The notes beneath the pieces were generated by a model. That model did not search any database. It was not told the origin of the DNA and worked only from the letters and a program-made list of their open reading frames with translations. DNA of 64,000 bases from contig NZ_CP013481.2 of the NCBI RefSeq assembly GCF_001465595.2, positions 4,588,001 to 4,652,000 on the forward strand, read 5' to 3'. Positions 25,862-36,086 of this stretch are shown here, in pieces. The position numbers and the translations under genes were made by a program. The stretch's first letter is position 1. The number at the start of each line of letters is the position of its first letter. This DNA is from Pandoraea apista. Lineage in GTDB: Bacteria > Pseudomonadota > Gammaproteobacteria > Burkholderiales > Burkholderiaceae.

Positions 25862-25910
25862 TTCGATGCGTACGACCGGCACGCGAAGTGCCGGCGGAGG
25901 GAATAAACCG

Positions 25911-26444
25911 CTATTGTACGCGCGCCGGCCCGGCCGACGTCAGCGGTGCGCCGCCAGGGCAGGCGGCGAGCTTGTGCAGCAGCGTCTCGACGATAGCATC
26001 GGGCGACTCGCGAATGTCGATCACCAGCGCGTCGTGCGGTTCTTCTAGCGTATCGAACTGGCTTTGCAGCAGCGCCGGGTCGAAGAAATGCCCCGAGCGC
26101 GACGCCAGGCGCTCGCCGATCACCTCGGGGGCGCCTTTCAGGTAGACAAACACCACGTCGCCGTCGTGCTCGCCCAGCACGTCGCGATAACGCGAGCGCA
26201 ACGCCGAACAGGCGAACACGTGATGACGCCCCGCCAACCGGCGCGCAACGATCGCTTCACGAATCGCGGCAAGCCACGGTGCGCGGTCGTTATCGTTGAG
26301 CGCCTCGCCGCGACGCATCTTTTCGATGTTCGCGGCACTGTGAAACGAATCCGCGTCGGAAAACCCGCAGCCCAGACGGTCGGCAAGTTGCTGCCCGACC
26401 GTGCTCTTGCCGCTGCCCGATACGCCCATTACCACGACGATCAT
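25911..26444 (-). CDS. gntK: Gluconokinase
   Basis: A 177-residue kinase converting gluconate to 6-phosphogluconate. The P-loop GVSGSGKST lies at about residues 7-15, followed by DADSFHSAANIEKM and the RxxR-type FACSALRSRYRD, all typical of GntK/IdnK. The start is taken as MIVVVMGVSG (26444), with an upstream ATG at 26462 possible. It lies directly after the gluconate permease gene and feeds the Edd/Eda pathway encoded upstream. Confidence 0.94.
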   Translation of the reverse strand: MIVVVMGVSGSGKSTVGQQLADRLGCGFSDADSFHSAANIEKMRRGEALNDNDRAPWLAAIREAIVARRLAGRHHVFACSALRSRYRDVLGEHDGDVVFVYLKGAPEVIGERLASRSGHFFDPALLQSQFDTLEEPHDALVIDIRESPDAIVETLLHKLAACPGGAPLTSAGPARVQ

Positions 26445-26522
26445 GGCTCGCCTCCTTATCACTTACCAACCTGCCGGCTTGCGCCGGCGTATTGCCGGCG
26501 TTGCACTTCGCACATCGCGACC

Positions 26523-27878
26523 TCAGACCACTGCCGCAAGGCCGAGCGTGAGCAGCAACGCCACTACCGAAATAATCGTCTCGCAAACCGTCCAGGTCTT
26601 GAAGGTCTGCGGCACGGTCATGTTGAAGTACTCCTTGACCAGCCAGAAGCCGCCGTCGTTCACATGCGACAGGATCAGCGACCCCGCGCCGGTGGCCAGC
26701 ACCATCAGCTCGGGTTTGACCGTGGCGCCCGCCGCCGCCGCAATCGGGGCGACGATACCGCAGGCCGTGGTCATCGCCACCGTGGCCGAGCCCGTCGCGA
26801 TACGGATCAGCACCGCCACCAGCCAACCCAGCAACAGCGGCGAGAGGTTGGCGTGCGTGGCCACGTCGACGATCGCCTTCGACACGCCGCTGTCCATCAG
26901 AATACGCCCGAACCCGCCGCCCGCGCCCACCACCAGAGTGATCGTGGCGATCGGCGCCAGGCACTCGTTGGTGAACTTCAGAATCTGCTCGCGGTTGAAG
27001 CCGCGCTGCTTGCCAAAGGTGAAAAAGCTCACAAGCGTGGCAATGAGCAGCGCCATCACCGAGTTGCCGATGAGGCGCAGGAAATCGTTGGCGAACGTCT
27101 TGGGCGCGAAGAACAGGTCGGCCCAGCTACCGATAAGCATCAGAATCACCGGCAGCAGAATCGTGAACAGCGTGATGCCGAAGCCCGGCAGCTCGTTCAG
27201 GGCGCGGTCTTTTTCGACAAACTGCGCGAGCAAGGGATTGTCCGGGTTCGGCACCACGTAACGCGACATCAGCTTCGCGAAGAGCGGGCCGGCAATCGCG
27301 GCTGTCGGAATGCCCACGATCAGCGCGTACATGATGGTGTGGCCGATATCTGCGTTGTAGGCCGTTACGGCCAGCAGAGCGGCCGGGTGCGGTGGAATCA
27401 GGCCGTGCACGACCGACAGCCCCGCGACCATCGGAATACCCACGAGCACCATCGACGTACCGGTACGCTTGGCAACGTTAAAGGCAATCGGAATCAGCAG
27501 CACGAAGCCGACTTCGAAGAACACCGGCAGACCGACGATGAACGCGATCACGACCATCGCCCAGTGCACGTTCTTCTCGCCGAAGAAGCCGATGAGCGTG
27601 CGCGCAATACGCTCCGCGCCTCCGGACTCGGCCATCATCTTGCCGAGCATCGTGCCAAGCCCCACCACCAGCGCAATATGCCCCAGCGTGTTGCCCACGC
27701 CCGTCTCGAAAGCCTTGACGATACCGCCCATGGGCATGCCCACCGCCAGCCCGAGCACGAGCGAGACGACGATCAGCGTGATGAACGGATTCAGTTTGAA
27801 ACGCGCGATCAGCACGATCAACGCGATTACCGCGACAAGCGCGTACACCAGCAGCAAGTTGCCTTGCACCGCGACCAT
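26523..27878 (-). CDS. gntT: Gluconate:H+ symporter, GntP family
   Basis: A 451-residue permease with about twelve hydrophobic segments. Family features include GFVLLIPIAFNVAKRTG, IPPHPAALLAV and GATVKPELMVLATGAGSL near the C-terminal third. It imports gluconate for GntK. The gene lies 112 bases after eda in the same direction, so it may be read from the edd promoter, its own, or both. GntP members also carry other aldonates; the surrounding genes favour gluconate. Confidence 0.9.
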   Translation of the reverse strand: MVAVQGNLLLVYALVAVIALIVLIARFKLNPFITLIVVSLVLGLAVGMPMGGIVKAFETGVGNTLGHIALVVGLGTMLGKMMAESGGAERIARTLIGFFGEKNVHWAMVVIAFIVGLPVFFEVGFVLLIPIAFNVAKRTGTSMVLVGIPMVAGLSVVHGLIPPHPAALLAVTAYNADIGHTIMYALIVGIPTAAIAGPLFAKLMSRYVVPNPDNPLLAQFVEKDRALNELPGFGITLFTILLPVILMLIGSWADLFFAPKTFANDFLRLIGNSVMALLIATLVSFFTFGKQRGFNREQILKFTNECLAPIATITLVVGAGGGFGRILMDSGVSKAIVDVATHANLSPLLLGWLVAVLIRIATGSATVAMTTACGIVAPIAAAAGATVKPELMVLATGAGSLILSHVNDGGFWLVKEYFNMTVPQTFKTWTVCETIISVVALLLTLGLAAVV

Positions 27879-27990
27879 GGGGGTCTCCTCGTTTGGCTAG
27901 ATGGGCGGATGCCCGATAGGCTTGCGCCCGATTATTGAAATCCTGTTATGGGTAATGCCGGCGTTACCTTGCCGTCCTGCCACCTCGCAC

Positions 27991-28617
27991 TCAACCGCGC
28001 GGCAATGCCGTTGCGGCGCGTGCCAGTCGCGTGATGCCCTCCCAGTCGGCGGCGTCGACGAGTGCCTTGGGGGTCAACCACGAGCCGCCCACGCACACCA
28101 CGTTCGGTTGTGCGAGGTACAACGGTGCCGACTCCGCGCTGATGCCGCCCGTCGGACAGAAACGCACCTGACGGAACGGGCCATACAGGGCCTTGAGCAT
28201 GGGTACGCCCCCCGAGGGCTCGGCCGGGAAGAACTTCACGGTCTCGTAGCCATCGGCGAGCGCGGCCAGAATGTCGGACGGCGTGACAACGCCCGGCAGC
28301 AGCGGCAGACCGGCCGCCTTCGCCGCCGCGCCCAGCGCGGGCGTGTAACCCGGCGAGACACCGAAACGCGCGCCGGCAGCCACGGCCTGCGCCATTTCCT
28401 CCGGACGCGTGAGCGTGCCCACGCCAACGATCAGTTCGTCGGACAGTCCTGCCACATGGCGAATGACGTCCATTGCCGCCGGCGTGCGAAGCGTGATTTC
28501 GAGTACCCGCACGCCGCCCGCGAGCAGTGCGCGCGAGACTTGCTCGCCCTGCTCGACGCTGTCGAACTGGAGCACCGGAACCACGGGGCCGGCACGAACG
28601 ATGTCATTGATGTCCAT
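27991..28617 (-). CDS. eda: KDPG aldolase (2-dehydro-3-deoxy-6-phosphogluconate aldolase)
   Basis: A 208-residue class I aldolase splitting KDPG into pyruvate and glyceraldehyde-3-phosphate. Seen are the catalytic Glu in RVLEITLRTP, the substrate loop GVGTLTRPEEM, and the Schiff-base Lys in VKFFPAE followed by FCPTGGIS. It is 36 bases after edd, the standard Entner-Doudoroff pair. Confidence 0.96.
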   Translation of the reverse strand: MDINDIVRAGPVVPVLQFDSVEQGEQVSRALLAGGVRVLEITLRTPAAMDVIRHVAGLSDELIVGVGTLTRPEEMAQAVAAGARFGVSPGYTPALGAAAKAAGLPLLPGVVTPSDILAALADGYETVKFFPAEPSGGVPMLKALYGPFRQVRFCPTGGISAESAPLYLAQPNVVCVGGSWLTPKALVDAADWEGITRLARAATALPRG

Positions 28618-28653
28618 TACTTTTTCCTTGAATGCCGTGACGCGAACTGCACG

Positions 28654-30489
28654 TCACTCAGTACCGAAGAACACGGAAGCGCCGGTTTCCGCCGCGCCGA
28701 CTGCCGCACGCATGTGACCGAAGAGCACACGCCCGGTGTCGTCGCCCGAGACCGGCACCTGCGCGATCTCGCGCGCTGCCCATGCCTGCGGCGCCACCTC
28801 GGCGTGCAACATGCCGGCGTTTGCGTCGAGCACGATCAGGTCGCCGTCGCGCACTCGGGCGATCGGGCCGCCACCGGCCGCTTCGGGCGACACATGAATC
28901 ACGGCGGGCACCTTGCCCGATGCGCCAGACATGCGGCCGTCGGTTACCAGTGCCACGGCAAACCCTTCGTCCTGCAAGACACCGAGCAGCGGTGTGAGGC
29001 GATGCAGCTCGGGCATACCATTCGCGCGCGGCCCCTGACCACGCAGCACCACGACCACGTCGCGATGCAGCTCGCCGGCATCGAACGCGGCCTGAACCGC
29101 TTCCTGCGAAGTAAATACGCGTGCCGTTGCAGCCACGCGCCGATGTTCCGGCTTGACCGCCGACACCTTGATGACGCCACGCCCCAGATTGCCGTGCATG
29201 AGCCGCAACCCGCCATCGGGGGCAAACGGCTCGGCATGGCCGCGCAAGACGTCACGATCACCACTGTAGGCGCTGCCGGTGCGCCACGCCAGCCCTTCGG
29301 GCGAGAGCCACGGCTCCTCGCGGTAACGCGCGAGACCCGGGCCGGCCACCGTCTTCACATCGCCGTGCAACAGACCCGCGTCGAGCAATTCCCCAATCAG
29401 GAAGCCCATGCCGCCCGCCGCGTGAAAGTGATTCACGTCGGCCTTGCCGTTCGGGTACACACGCGCCATGAGCGGCACGATGGCGGACAACGCGTCGAAG
29501 TCGTCCCAGTCGATGACGATGCCGGCCGCACGGGCCATTGCCACGAGGTGCAGCGTGTGATTGGTGGAGCCGCCCGTGGCCAGCAGGCCGACGATGCCGT
29601 TCACAACAGCGCGCTCGTCGACCACATGGCCGATCGGGGTGTAGTCGGGGGTGTCCGCGCCAATCGCCAGCACGCGTGCGAGGGCGGCGTCGGTCAATGC
29701 GTCGCGCAACGGCAGTTGCGGGTGCACGAACGCCGCGCCCGGCAGGTGCAGCCCCATGATTTCCATCAGGAGCTGGTTGCTGTTGGCCGTGCCGTAGAAG
29801 GTGCAGGTGCCGGCGCTGTGATAGGCCTGCGATTCCGATTCGAGCAGCGCGTCTCGGCCGACCTTGCCGGTTGCGTACAACTGCCGGATCTTGGCCTTTT
29901 CGTCGTTCGACAGACCGCTCGCCATCGGGCCGGCCGGCACGAAAATCGTCGGCAGATGGCCGAACTGCAACGCGCCGATCACGAGGCCCGGCACGATCTT
30001 GTCGCACACGCCGAGCATCAGCGCGGCGTCGAACATGTTGTGCGAGAGCGCCACTGCCGTACTCATCGCGATGATCTCGCGCGAGAACAACGACAGTTCC
30101 ATGCCCGCATTGCCTTGGGTCACGCCGTCGCACATGGCCGGCACACCGCCGGCGACCTGCGCCGTCGCACCCAGCCGCCGCGCCGCTTCGCGCAGACGCG
30201 CCGGGTACTGCTCATAGGGCTGGTGCGCCGAGAGCATGTCGTTGTAGGCCGTGACAATGCCTACGTTCGGACGACGCTGCTCGCGCAGAATGAGCTTGTC
30301 GTTGACCGGCATGGCGGCGAAGCCATGTGCCAGATTGGCGCAAGACAACGCGCCACGTTGCGGGAAGCGGCCGGCGCTCGCGTCGATGCGGGCCAAATAG
30401 GCCGATCGCGTGTCGCGGCTGCGCGCGGCAATGCGCGCTGTGACTGCCATTACGGTCGGGTGCAGGGGCTTCGTTTGCTCTGACGTCAT
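28654..30489 (-). CDS. edd: Phosphogluconate dehydratase
   Basis: A 611-residue IlvD/Edd dehydratase making KDPG from 6-phosphogluconate. It shows [25 protein letters not shown] and [15 protein letters not shown] with the expected Cys ligands, and the C-terminal [13 protein letters not shown]. Length matches E. coli Edd (603 aa). First gene of the gluconate operon, its ATG at 30489 lying 57 bases from a HexR-like palindrome. A long opposite-strand ORF here is its mirror frame only. Confidence 0.97.
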   Translation of the reverse strand: MTSEQTKPLHPTVMAVTARIAARSRDTRSAYLARIDASAGRFPQRGALSCANLAHGFAAMPVNDKLILREQRRPNVGIVTAYNDMLSAHQPYEQYPARLREAARRLGATAQVAGGVPAMCDGVTQGNAGMELSLFSREIIAMSTAVALSHNMFDAALMLGVCDKIVPGLVIGALQFGHLPTIFVPAGPMASGLSNDEKAKIRQLYATGKVGRDALLESESQAYHSAGTCTFYGTANSNQLLMEIMGLHLPGAAFVHPQLPLRDALTDAALARVLAIGADTPDYTPIGHVVDERAVVNGIVGLLATGGSTNHTLHLVAMARAAGIVIDWDDFDALSAIVPLMARVYPNGKADVNHFHAAGGMGFLIGELLDAGLLHGDVKTVAGPGLARYREEPWLSPEGLAWRTGSAYSGDRDVLRGHAEPFAPDGGLRLMHGNLGRGVIKVSAVKPEHRRVAATARVFTSQEAVQAAFDAGELHRDVVVVLRGQGPRANGMPELHRLTPLLGVLQDEGFAVALVTDGRMSGASGKVPAVIHVSPEAAGGGPIARVRDGDLIVLDANAGMLHAEVAPQAWAAREIAQVPVSGDDTGRVLFGHMRAAVGAAETGASVFFGTE

Positions 30490-30545
30490 GCCGGGGAACT
30501 GGATTGCGACGCACCCAGGGCAGGTGCGATTGGGAGCGGAGTTTA

Positions 30546-30558
30546 GTAGAAATTCTAC
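30546..30558. promoter_or_regulatory. Candidate HexR operator 1, upstream of edd
   Basis: gtagaaattctac is a perfect palindrome around a central base, in an A/T-rich promoter region 57 bases before the edd start. HexR is known to bind TGTA...TACA-like palindromes near edd and zwf genes and to release them when KDPG accumulates. Here one flank continues as ...ctaca, close to that pattern. Confidence 0.55.
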
Positions 30559-30674
30559 ATCCCATCAATCAAAAGCCATCGGCATCCGGGGTTTTACTTA
30601 TTCTTTTCCATGAGTTACGCGAGATATTGTCGTATTGAGAAATGAATATCCATAATGTGAAATCTGGATTTTTT

Positions 30675-30689
30675 GTAGTTTTTGTACAT
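30675..30689. promoter_or_regulatory. Candidate HexR operator 2, between edd and hexR
   Basis: tgtagtttttgtaca has TGTA and TACA ends with an A/T-rich core, close to the HexR consensus reported for gammaproteobacteria. It lies about 235 bases upstream of the hexR ATG and 186 bases upstream of edd, in the AT-rich part (30550-30690) of a 435-base divergent region that holds no gene. Confidence 0.55.
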
Positions 30690-30924
30690 TCCCACCATTG
30701 GCAACGTCCTCGGCACCCCCCGTTTAAGCGCGCCCACAGCCCAGCCGCTACGCTGCGGCGCTTCGGCTTGCGGGTGCTATAGTGGGCGCCTGACCCACCC
30801 CGACCCCGCGCAAGCTCGTTTCACCGGGCATGCGAGATCACGGCGAGTGGGAGATAAAGGAATAGGGGAACGGCGCGTGGCGATGTTCGCTACGCGCCTC
30901 TGCTTTTGTGGGTGTCTGCCTGCC

Positions 30925-31770
30925 ATGCTCAACCGAATCGAAGCCACACTGACCCAATTGCGCCCGTCCGAGCGCAAGCTCGCGGCCTATGTGCTGGAGG
31001 CGCCGCGCGAAGTCGTCGATCTGTCGATGAACGAACTCGCCGAGCGCGCCAACGTCAGTCAACCCACCATCGCGCGGTTCTGTCAGGCAGTCGGATGCAG
31101 CGGCTACCGCGAATTCAAGATCCGCCTTGCGCAAGGCATTGCGCAAGGGGTTCCTTTCGTGCACCGCGATGTGCGGCCCGACGAGCCGGTCCCCGGCATC
31201 GCCAGCAAGGTACTCGACCGCACCATCGGCAGCCTGATGCAGGTTCGCAACAACCTGTCGCCGGACAGCATCGGGCATGCCATCGACCTGCTCGCAGGCG
31301 CTCGGCGCATTGAGTTCTACGGTGCGGGGGCGTCGGGGATTGCAGCACTCGACATGCAGCACAAGTTCTTCCGGCTCGGTGTGCCAGCCGTGGCGTACAA
31401 CGATCCCCACGTCTACGGCATGTCGGCCGCATTGCTGCAGGAGGGCGATGTGGTGGTGGCCCTCTCCAACACCGGGCGCACACAGGATCTGCTCGAAGCC
31501 GCGCAACTGGCGCGCTCGGCAGGCGCAAGCGTGATTGCGATCACGCACAGCAACTCGCCGCTGTCGCGCCTCGCCAGCGTGGCGCTCTTTGCCGACGTCG
31601 ACGAAGACACCGACGTCTACTCGCCGCTGACCTCGCGCATTGCACATCTGGCCATTGGCGACGTGCTCGCCGTGGGCATGGCGCTACGCCTGGGCGATCG
31701 CCTGCCCGCCCAACTCGCACGCGCGAAGGAAGTCATCAATCGTCGCAGAACAACTGACGAAGGACGATAG
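30925..31770 (+). CDS. hexR: HexR-type RpiR/MurR-family transcriptional regulator
   Basis: A 281-residue regulator. Residues 1-75 form the RpiR helix-turn-helix (MNELAERANVSQPTIARFC, then GCSGYREFKIRLAQG). Residues 120-265 form a SIS sugar-phosphate binding domain (RIEFYGAGASGIAALDMQHKFFRLG, then VVALSNTGRTQDLLEAA). The start MLNRIEATLTQL at 30925 is typical of HexR; in-frame extensions to 30682 are rejected. It is divergent from edd-eda-gntT-gntK, and the known ligand is KDPG, so it probably represses that operon and itself. Confidence 0.92.
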   Translation: MLNRIEATLTQLRPSERKLAAYVLEAPREVVDLSMNELAERANVSQPTIARFCQAVGCSGYREFKIRLAQGIAQGVPFVHRDVRPDEPVPGIASKVLDRTIGSLMQVRNNLSPDSIGHAIDLLAGARRIEFYGAGASGIAALDMQHKFFRLGVPAVAYNDPHVYGMSAALLQEGDVVVALSNTGRTQDLLEAAQLARSAGASVIAITHSNSPLSRLASVALFADVDEDTDVYSPLTSRIAHLAIGDVLAVGMALRLGDRLPAQLARAKEVINRRRTTDEGR

Positions 31771-31788
31771 AGATAGCGGCGGGAATCA

Positions 31789-31821
31789 GCATTGCTGCGG
31801 CATACTTCGCCGCCGCAATGC
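31789..31821. terminator. Hairpin between convergent hexR and ghrB-like genes
   Basis: An imperfect inverted repeat (gcattgctgcggc / gccgccgcaatgc) with a seven-base loop. No T-run on either strand, so termination is likely but not certain; its position between two convergent stops supports the role. Confidence 0.55.
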
Positions 31822-31825
31822 GCCG

Positions 31826-32806
31826 TCAGCCCTGCTGCGCCTGCGGATTCACCGCGTTTTGCAACGGCTTGCCGGTCAGCGCGGCGATCAGGTTGTCCGC
31901 CGCACACGAGGCCATCGCGTGACGCGTCTCGTGCGTGGCCGAACCAATGTGCGGCAAGGCCACCACATTCTTCATCTTCAGTAACGGCGAATCGACCGGC
32001 ACCGGTTCGCGCTCGAACACGTCGAGACCGGCCCCACGAAGATGACCCGACGCCAACGCCTCGATCAGCGCCGCTTCGTCGATCACCATGCCGCGCGCCG
32101 CGTTGATGAAGATCGCGCCGCGTTTCATCTGCGCAAATTCGTTCGCCCCGATCAACCGTTCGGTGGCGGGCGACAGCGGCACGAGTGTCACCACGAAATC
32201 GGCTTGCGCCAGAAGTTCGGGCAACGAACGGTATTCGGCACCGTATGCCTGCTCTGCCGCCTCATTACGCGAGCGGTTGCTGTACAGCACTTTCATGCCG
32301 AAACCCAACGCCGCACGGCGCGCGACGGCCCCGCCGATACGGCCCATGCCGACGATCCCCAGCGTTTTGCCTTGCACGTCGGTACCGAAGTATTCCTCAC
32401 CGAGGCTCGACTTCCAGCCGCCCGCCTTCACCAGTTCGGCGAGTTCGACCACGCGCCGGGCGCTCGCCAGAATCAACGAAAAAACGGTATCCGCCGTGGT
32501 CTCCGTCAGCACGTCCGGCGTATTCATCAGCACCACGCCGCGACGCGTGAGATCGGGCACATCGAATTGATCGTAGCCCACCGAGATCGTGGCCCATGCC
32601 TTGAGCTTCGGCGCTGCGTCGAGCAACGCGGGCGTCACGTTCACACCGACCCCGATGGCGCCATCGGCACGACTGAGCGCCGCCGCAAAATCCGCCCGGT
32701 TGCCGTCGTTCACGCCATTGAATTCCGTGAGCGTGAAATGCTCGGCCAACCGTGCCCGCACGTCTGGCGGCACGCCCTTGTACAACACCACTTCCGGACG
32801 ACTCAT
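31826..32806 (-). CDS. ghrB: D-2-hydroxyacid dehydrogenase (glyoxylate/2-ketogluconate reductase type)
   Basis: A 326-residue NAD(P)-dependent reductase. The Rossmann motif GKTLGIVGMGRIGGAVARRA lies near 145-165; catalytic Arg, Glu and His are in NAARGMVIDEAAL, GAGLDVFEREP and LPHIGSATHETR. It reads most like GhrB/TkrA, which reduces 2-ketogluconate and glyoxylate. Closeness to the gluconate genes supports a role in keto-gluconate use, but it is transcribed separately from them. The start at 32806 (MSRPEVVLYK) is preferred to one three codons upstream. Confidence 0.88.
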   Translation of the reverse strand: MSRPEVVLYKGVPPDVRARLAEHFTLTEFNGVNDGNRADFAAALSRADGAIGVGVNVTPALLDAAPKLKAWATISVGYDQFDVPDLTRRGVVLMNTPDVLTETTADTVFSLILASARRVVELAELVKAGGWKSSLGEEYFGTDVQGKTLGIVGMGRIGGAVARRAALGFGMKVLYSNRSRNEAAEQAYGAEYRSLPELLAQADFVVTLVPLSPATERLIGANEFAQMKRGAIFINAARGMVIDEAALIEALASGHLRGAGLDVFEREPVPVDSPLLKMKNVVALPHIGSATHETRHAMASCAADNLIAALTGKPLQNAVNPQAQQG

Positions 32807-32902
32807 CCTGCGCACTCCTGGGGGTTGCCGCTGCCAGCCCCCGCGGGCAGCGGTCTAAGTGATCGAAATAATCGGGGCAATCGGAACGACAGGTTTGCCG
32901 GC

Positions 32903-33523
32903 TCAGCGCTTTGCGCCGTGCGCTTCGGCAAAAGCCCGTTCGAGAAAGTCGAGACGATCCTGGCCCCAGTAGGGCTGGCCCTCGAAGACGTACCAGGGCG
33001 CGCCGAACGCGCCCGCATTCGCGGCGTCGTCAGTATTGGCGTCGTAGGCCGCCTGCACGCTCGCGCCGTTCGAGGCCGCGAGCAGCGACTTGCCGTCGAG
33101 CGAAAGACCGTCGGCAATCGCCTGCAACGTAGCGTCGTCGGCGATGTTGCGCTCCTCGACCCAGAGCGCTTTAGAGATCGCCGCCAACAAATCGAGCGCC
33201 TTGTCCGTGCCGTGTGCGAGTTGCGTGGCAACGATCAATCGCGCTGCCGGATCGCCCGCCACCGGAAAGAACTTCGGTTGCAGGTTGAGCGGTATGCCGA
33301 GGTACTTCGACCACCGCGCCAGTTCGACCAGACGATACGCCTGACGCTGCGGTGTGCGCTTGGCCAGCGGCAGTCCGCCCGAGCCCGCAAAGATTCGCCC
33401 CAGATCCATGGGCTTCAACTGAATCTGCACGTCGTAGCGACGCGCCAACTCGACAAAGCGCGCGTGCCCCATGTACACAAAGGGCGACGGCGGCGCCACA
33501 TAATAATCGCAGGTCAGACTCAC
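32903..33523 (-). CDS. 2-hydroxychromene-2-carboxylate isomerase family (DsbA-like) protein
   Basis: A 206-residue thioredoxin-fold protein of the kappa-class GST/HCCA isomerase family. The N-terminal motif DYYVAPPSPFVYMGH contains the Ser that takes the place of the DsbA active-site Cys. The middle helical domain and the ending GAFGAPWYVFEGQPYWGQDRLDFLE with the cis-Pro are typical. In naphthalene pathways this family isomerises a chromene carboxylate using glutathione, but no aromatic degradation genes are nearby, so its true substrate is unknown. Confidence 0.88.
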   Translation of the reverse strand: MSLTCDYYVAPPSPFVYMGHARFVELARRYDVQIQLKPMDLGRIFAGSGGLPLAKRTPQRQAYRLVELARWSKYLGIPLNLQPKFFPVAGDPAARLIVATQLAHGTDKALDLLAAISKALWVEERNIADDATLQAIADGLSLDGKSLLAASNGASVQAAYDANTDDAANAGAFGAPWYVFEGQPYWGQDRLDFLERAFAEAHGAKR

Positions 33524-33642
33524 GGCAGACTCCTCTCGGCTATCGACGGTTAGCGCTTATGCATGGCGCTTGTATTGCGTAACAAGGGTGGCGACGGTAA
33601 CACGGGTGACCACGTGCGGAACGACGCGACGCACGGCGCGCG

Positions 33643-34059
33643 TCAGAACGGCTTGACGACCACGAGAATCACTGCACCCAGCAGTCCGAGCACCGGGAAT
33701 TCGTTGAAATAACGATACCAGCGATGCGAATGCGTGTTGCGCCCCGTCTCGAACTTGCGCAGCAGGCGGCCGCACGCATGGTGATAGCCCAGCAGCAACA
33801 CCACGATCAGCAGCTTGGCGTGCAACCAGCCACTGTGACGTCCGAACCCGTAATACAGCCAGAGGATCAATCCGAAAGCGAGCGCGGGCACGGCGAGAAT
33901 CGTCATGAAGCGATACAGCTTGCGCGCCATGAGCAGCAAACGTTGCGTGGCGGCGGCGTCGCTCTCCATCGCGAGGTTCACGAAGATGCGCGGCAGATAG
34001 AACAGACCGGCGAACCACGAGGCGACGAAAACGATGTGAAGCGCTTTGATCCAGAGCAT
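33643..34059 (-). CDS. hemJ: Protoporphyrinogen IX oxidase HemJ (CopD/UPF0093 family)
   Basis: A 138-residue integral membrane protein with four hydrophobic segments, starting [24 protein letters not shown] (ATG 34059). The conserved His in ALHIVF and the second region with [18 protein letters not shown] match HemJ, which oxidises protoporphyrinogen IX in haem synthesis. An in-frame extension to 34176 is rejected because the family starts at MLWIK. Confidence 0.9.
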   Translation of the reverse strand: MLWIKALHIVFVASWFAGLFYLPRIFVNLAMESDAAATQRLLLMARKLYRFMTILAVPALAFGLILWLYYGFGRHSGWLHAKLLIVVLLLGYHHACGRLLRKFETGRNTHSHRWYRYFNEFPVLGLLGAVILVVVKPF

Positions 34060-34361
34060 CGGAGACTGCGGCCCGCACGCGAGCCGTCGGTTATTTTGAC
34101 CAGCAAGCAATGTACAACAATCCGCCCTGTCGCGATGCACAACACCGCGGCCCTTCGGGCACGGAGCCTGCGGCATATCGACGCGACCGGGCTGGCGCGC
34201 TCACGGCGCATTGCGACGCGGCGCCCGACCGCCCAACACCCGCACGTCTCGGCCCACGAAACGCGACTTCGGCGACGCGCCTGCCCGGCTGTGCCAGAAT
34301 ACGGGCCATATTGGCTTCCTTGCCCGCATCGGTCCGTTCGCCGATCATTATTGGCCCCCGC
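34060..34361. other. Intergenic region hemJ / ruvC
   Basis: A 302-base divergent gap. I see no credible gene, repeat or hairpin; it should hold the promoters for hemJ (minus) and ruvC (plus), but no box could be picked with confidence. Confidence 0.5.
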
Positions 34362-34904
34362 ATGAGAATTCTTGGCATCGACCCCGGGCTGCGCGTCACC
34401 GGCTTTGGCGTGCTCGAAAAGCACGGCAGCCGTTTGCAGTATGTGACCAGCGGCGTTATCCGCACCGGCGAAGGCACGCTGCCCGCGCGGCTGCGCATCA
34501 TCTTCGAGAGCGTGGCGGAACTGGTCGACACCTATCGCCCCGATCAGGCCGCCATCGAAAAGGTATTCGTCAACGTCAACCCGCAATCCACGCTGCTGCT
34601 GGGACAAGCGCGCGGCGCGGCAATTACCGCGCTGTCGGTCGGCGGGCTCGAAGTCTTCGAATACACCCCGATGCAGCTCAAGCAAGCGGTCGTGGGCTAC
34701 GGACGCGCCCGCAAGGAACAGGTGCAGGAGATGGTCACGCGCCTGCTCACACTCACGGGGACACCGGGCAAAGATGCGTCCGATGCGTTGGGCGTGGCCA
34801 TCTGCCACGCGCACAGCGGCGAAACCTACGCGGCGCTGGCCGACGTCTCTCCCACCCTTGCGGCCAAGGGTCTGCGCGTGCGGCGCGGACGCCTGATCGG
34901 CTGA
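34362..34904 (+). CDS. ruvC: Holliday junction resolvase RuvC
   Basis: A 180-residue endonuclease. It begins [18 protein letters not shown] with catalytic Asp7; the second acidic residue is in [23 protein letters not shown] and the last pair in [15 protein letters not shown]. It cuts Holliday junctions moved by RuvAB. ruvB follows 79 bases later with no ruvA gene between, unlike the usual ruvCAB order of related bacteria. Confidence 0.96.
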   Translation: MRILGIDPGLRVTGFGVLEKHGSRLQYVTSGVIRTGEGTLPARLRIIFESVAELVDTYRPDQAAIEKVFVNVNPQSTLLLGQARGAAITALSVGGLEVFEYTPMQLKQAVVGYGRARKEQVQEMVTRLLTLTGTPGKDASDALGVAICHAHSGETYAALADVSPTLAAKGLRVRRGRLIG

Positions 34905-34983
34905 ACGCCGCGGTCGCCGGGCATCGCGTGAAATCCCGTCGCCCAGCCCCGGCAAGCGACGTCCGAAGCGCTACAATGCAGCC

Positions 34984-36054
34984 ATGATCGAAACCGACAA
35001 ACTCGCCGCCGAGCGCATCATCGCGCCCACCCCGGTCTCGCCCAACGAAGAAGCCTTCGAGCGCGCGCTGCGCCCCAAGCTGCTCGACGAATACGTCGGA
35101 CAGCGCAAGGTACGCGAGCAGTTGGAGATTTTCATCGAGGCGGCCCGCAAGCGCTCGGAACCGCTCGACCATGTGCTGCTGTTCGGCCCGCCAGGTCTGG
35201 GCAAGACGACGCTCGCCCACATCATCGCCCGTGAAATGGGCGTGCATCTGCGCCAGACGTCGGGCCCCGTGCTCGAACGTCCGGGCGACCTGGCCGCGCT
35301 GCTGACCAATCTCGAAGCCAACGACGTGCTGTTCATCGACGAAATCCATCGGCTCTCGCCGGTCGTCGAGGAAATTCTGTATCCCGCGCTCGAGGACTAT
35401 CAGATCGACATCATGATCGGCGAAGGTCCGGCAGCGCGCAGCGTCAAGCTCGATCTGCAACCGTTCACGCTGGTCGGCGCCACCACGCGCGCCGGCATGC
35501 TGACGAATCCGTTGCGAGACCGCTTCGGGATCGTGGCGCGTCTGGAGTTCTATTCGGCTGAGGAACTGGCGGGTATCGTGCGCCGTTCGGCCGGCCTGCT
35601 CGGCGCAGTCATTGCCGACGACGGCGCCTTCGAGATCGCACGCCGCGCGCGCGGCACGCCGCGTATCGCCAACCGCTTGCTGCGGCGCGTGCGCGATTTC
35701 GCCGAAGTAAAGGCCGACGGGCGCATTACTGCCGCCGTGGCCGACGCCGCGTTGCTGATGCTCGACGTCGACCCCGTTGGCTTCGACGTGATGGACCGCA
35801 AACTCCTCGAAGCGGTGCTGCACAAGTTCGACGGCGGCCCTGTGGGGGTAGACAATCTCGCCGCCGCCATCGGCGAAGAGCGCGACACCATCGAAGACGT
35901 GATCGAGCCATTCCTGATCCAGCAAGGCTTCCTGCAACGCACGCCGCGCGGGCGCGTTGCAACGCTCGCCGCATTCCGTCACTTCGGCCTGACCGCCCCT
36001 GGCCACGCGCCCGAGAGCGGCTCGCTCTGGTCGCCGGACGTTACCGGCAAGTGA
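34984..36054 (+). CDS. ruvB: Holliday junction branch-migration helicase RuvB
   Basis: A 356-residue AAA+ ATPase. Walker A is [12 protein letters not shown] (about 65-76), Walker [10 protein letters not shown], sensor 1 GATTRAGML with the Arg finger in LRDRFGI; a C-terminal winged helix ends in TPRGR. It powers branch migration together with RuvA. Complete by length. Confidence 0.97.
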   Translation: MIETDKLAAERIIAPTPVSPNEEAFERALRPKLLDEYVGQRKVREQLEIFIEAARKRSEPLDHVLLFGPPGLGKTTLAHIIAREMGVHLRQTSGPVLERPGDLAALLTNLEANDVLFIDEIHRLSPVVEEILYPALEDYQIDIMIGEGPAARSVKLDLQPFTLVGATTRAGMLTNPLRDRFGIVARLEFYSAEELAGIVRRSAGLLGAVIADDGAFEIARRARGTPRIANRLLRRVRDFAEVKADGRITAAVADAALLMLDVDPVGFDVMDRKLLEAVLHKFDGGPVGVDNLAAAIGEERDTIEDVIEPFLIQQGFLQRTPRGRVATLAAFRHFGLTAPGHAPESGSLWSPDVTGK

Positions 36055-36086
36055 TGGCCGCTGTTACGTCACACTGACCGACGCGT

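Noticed and set aside
27901..30483. 860-codon open frame on the plus strand
   Set aside because: It is the mirror of edd and eda: Arg/His-rich composition, no domain, and both opposite genes are complete enzymes.
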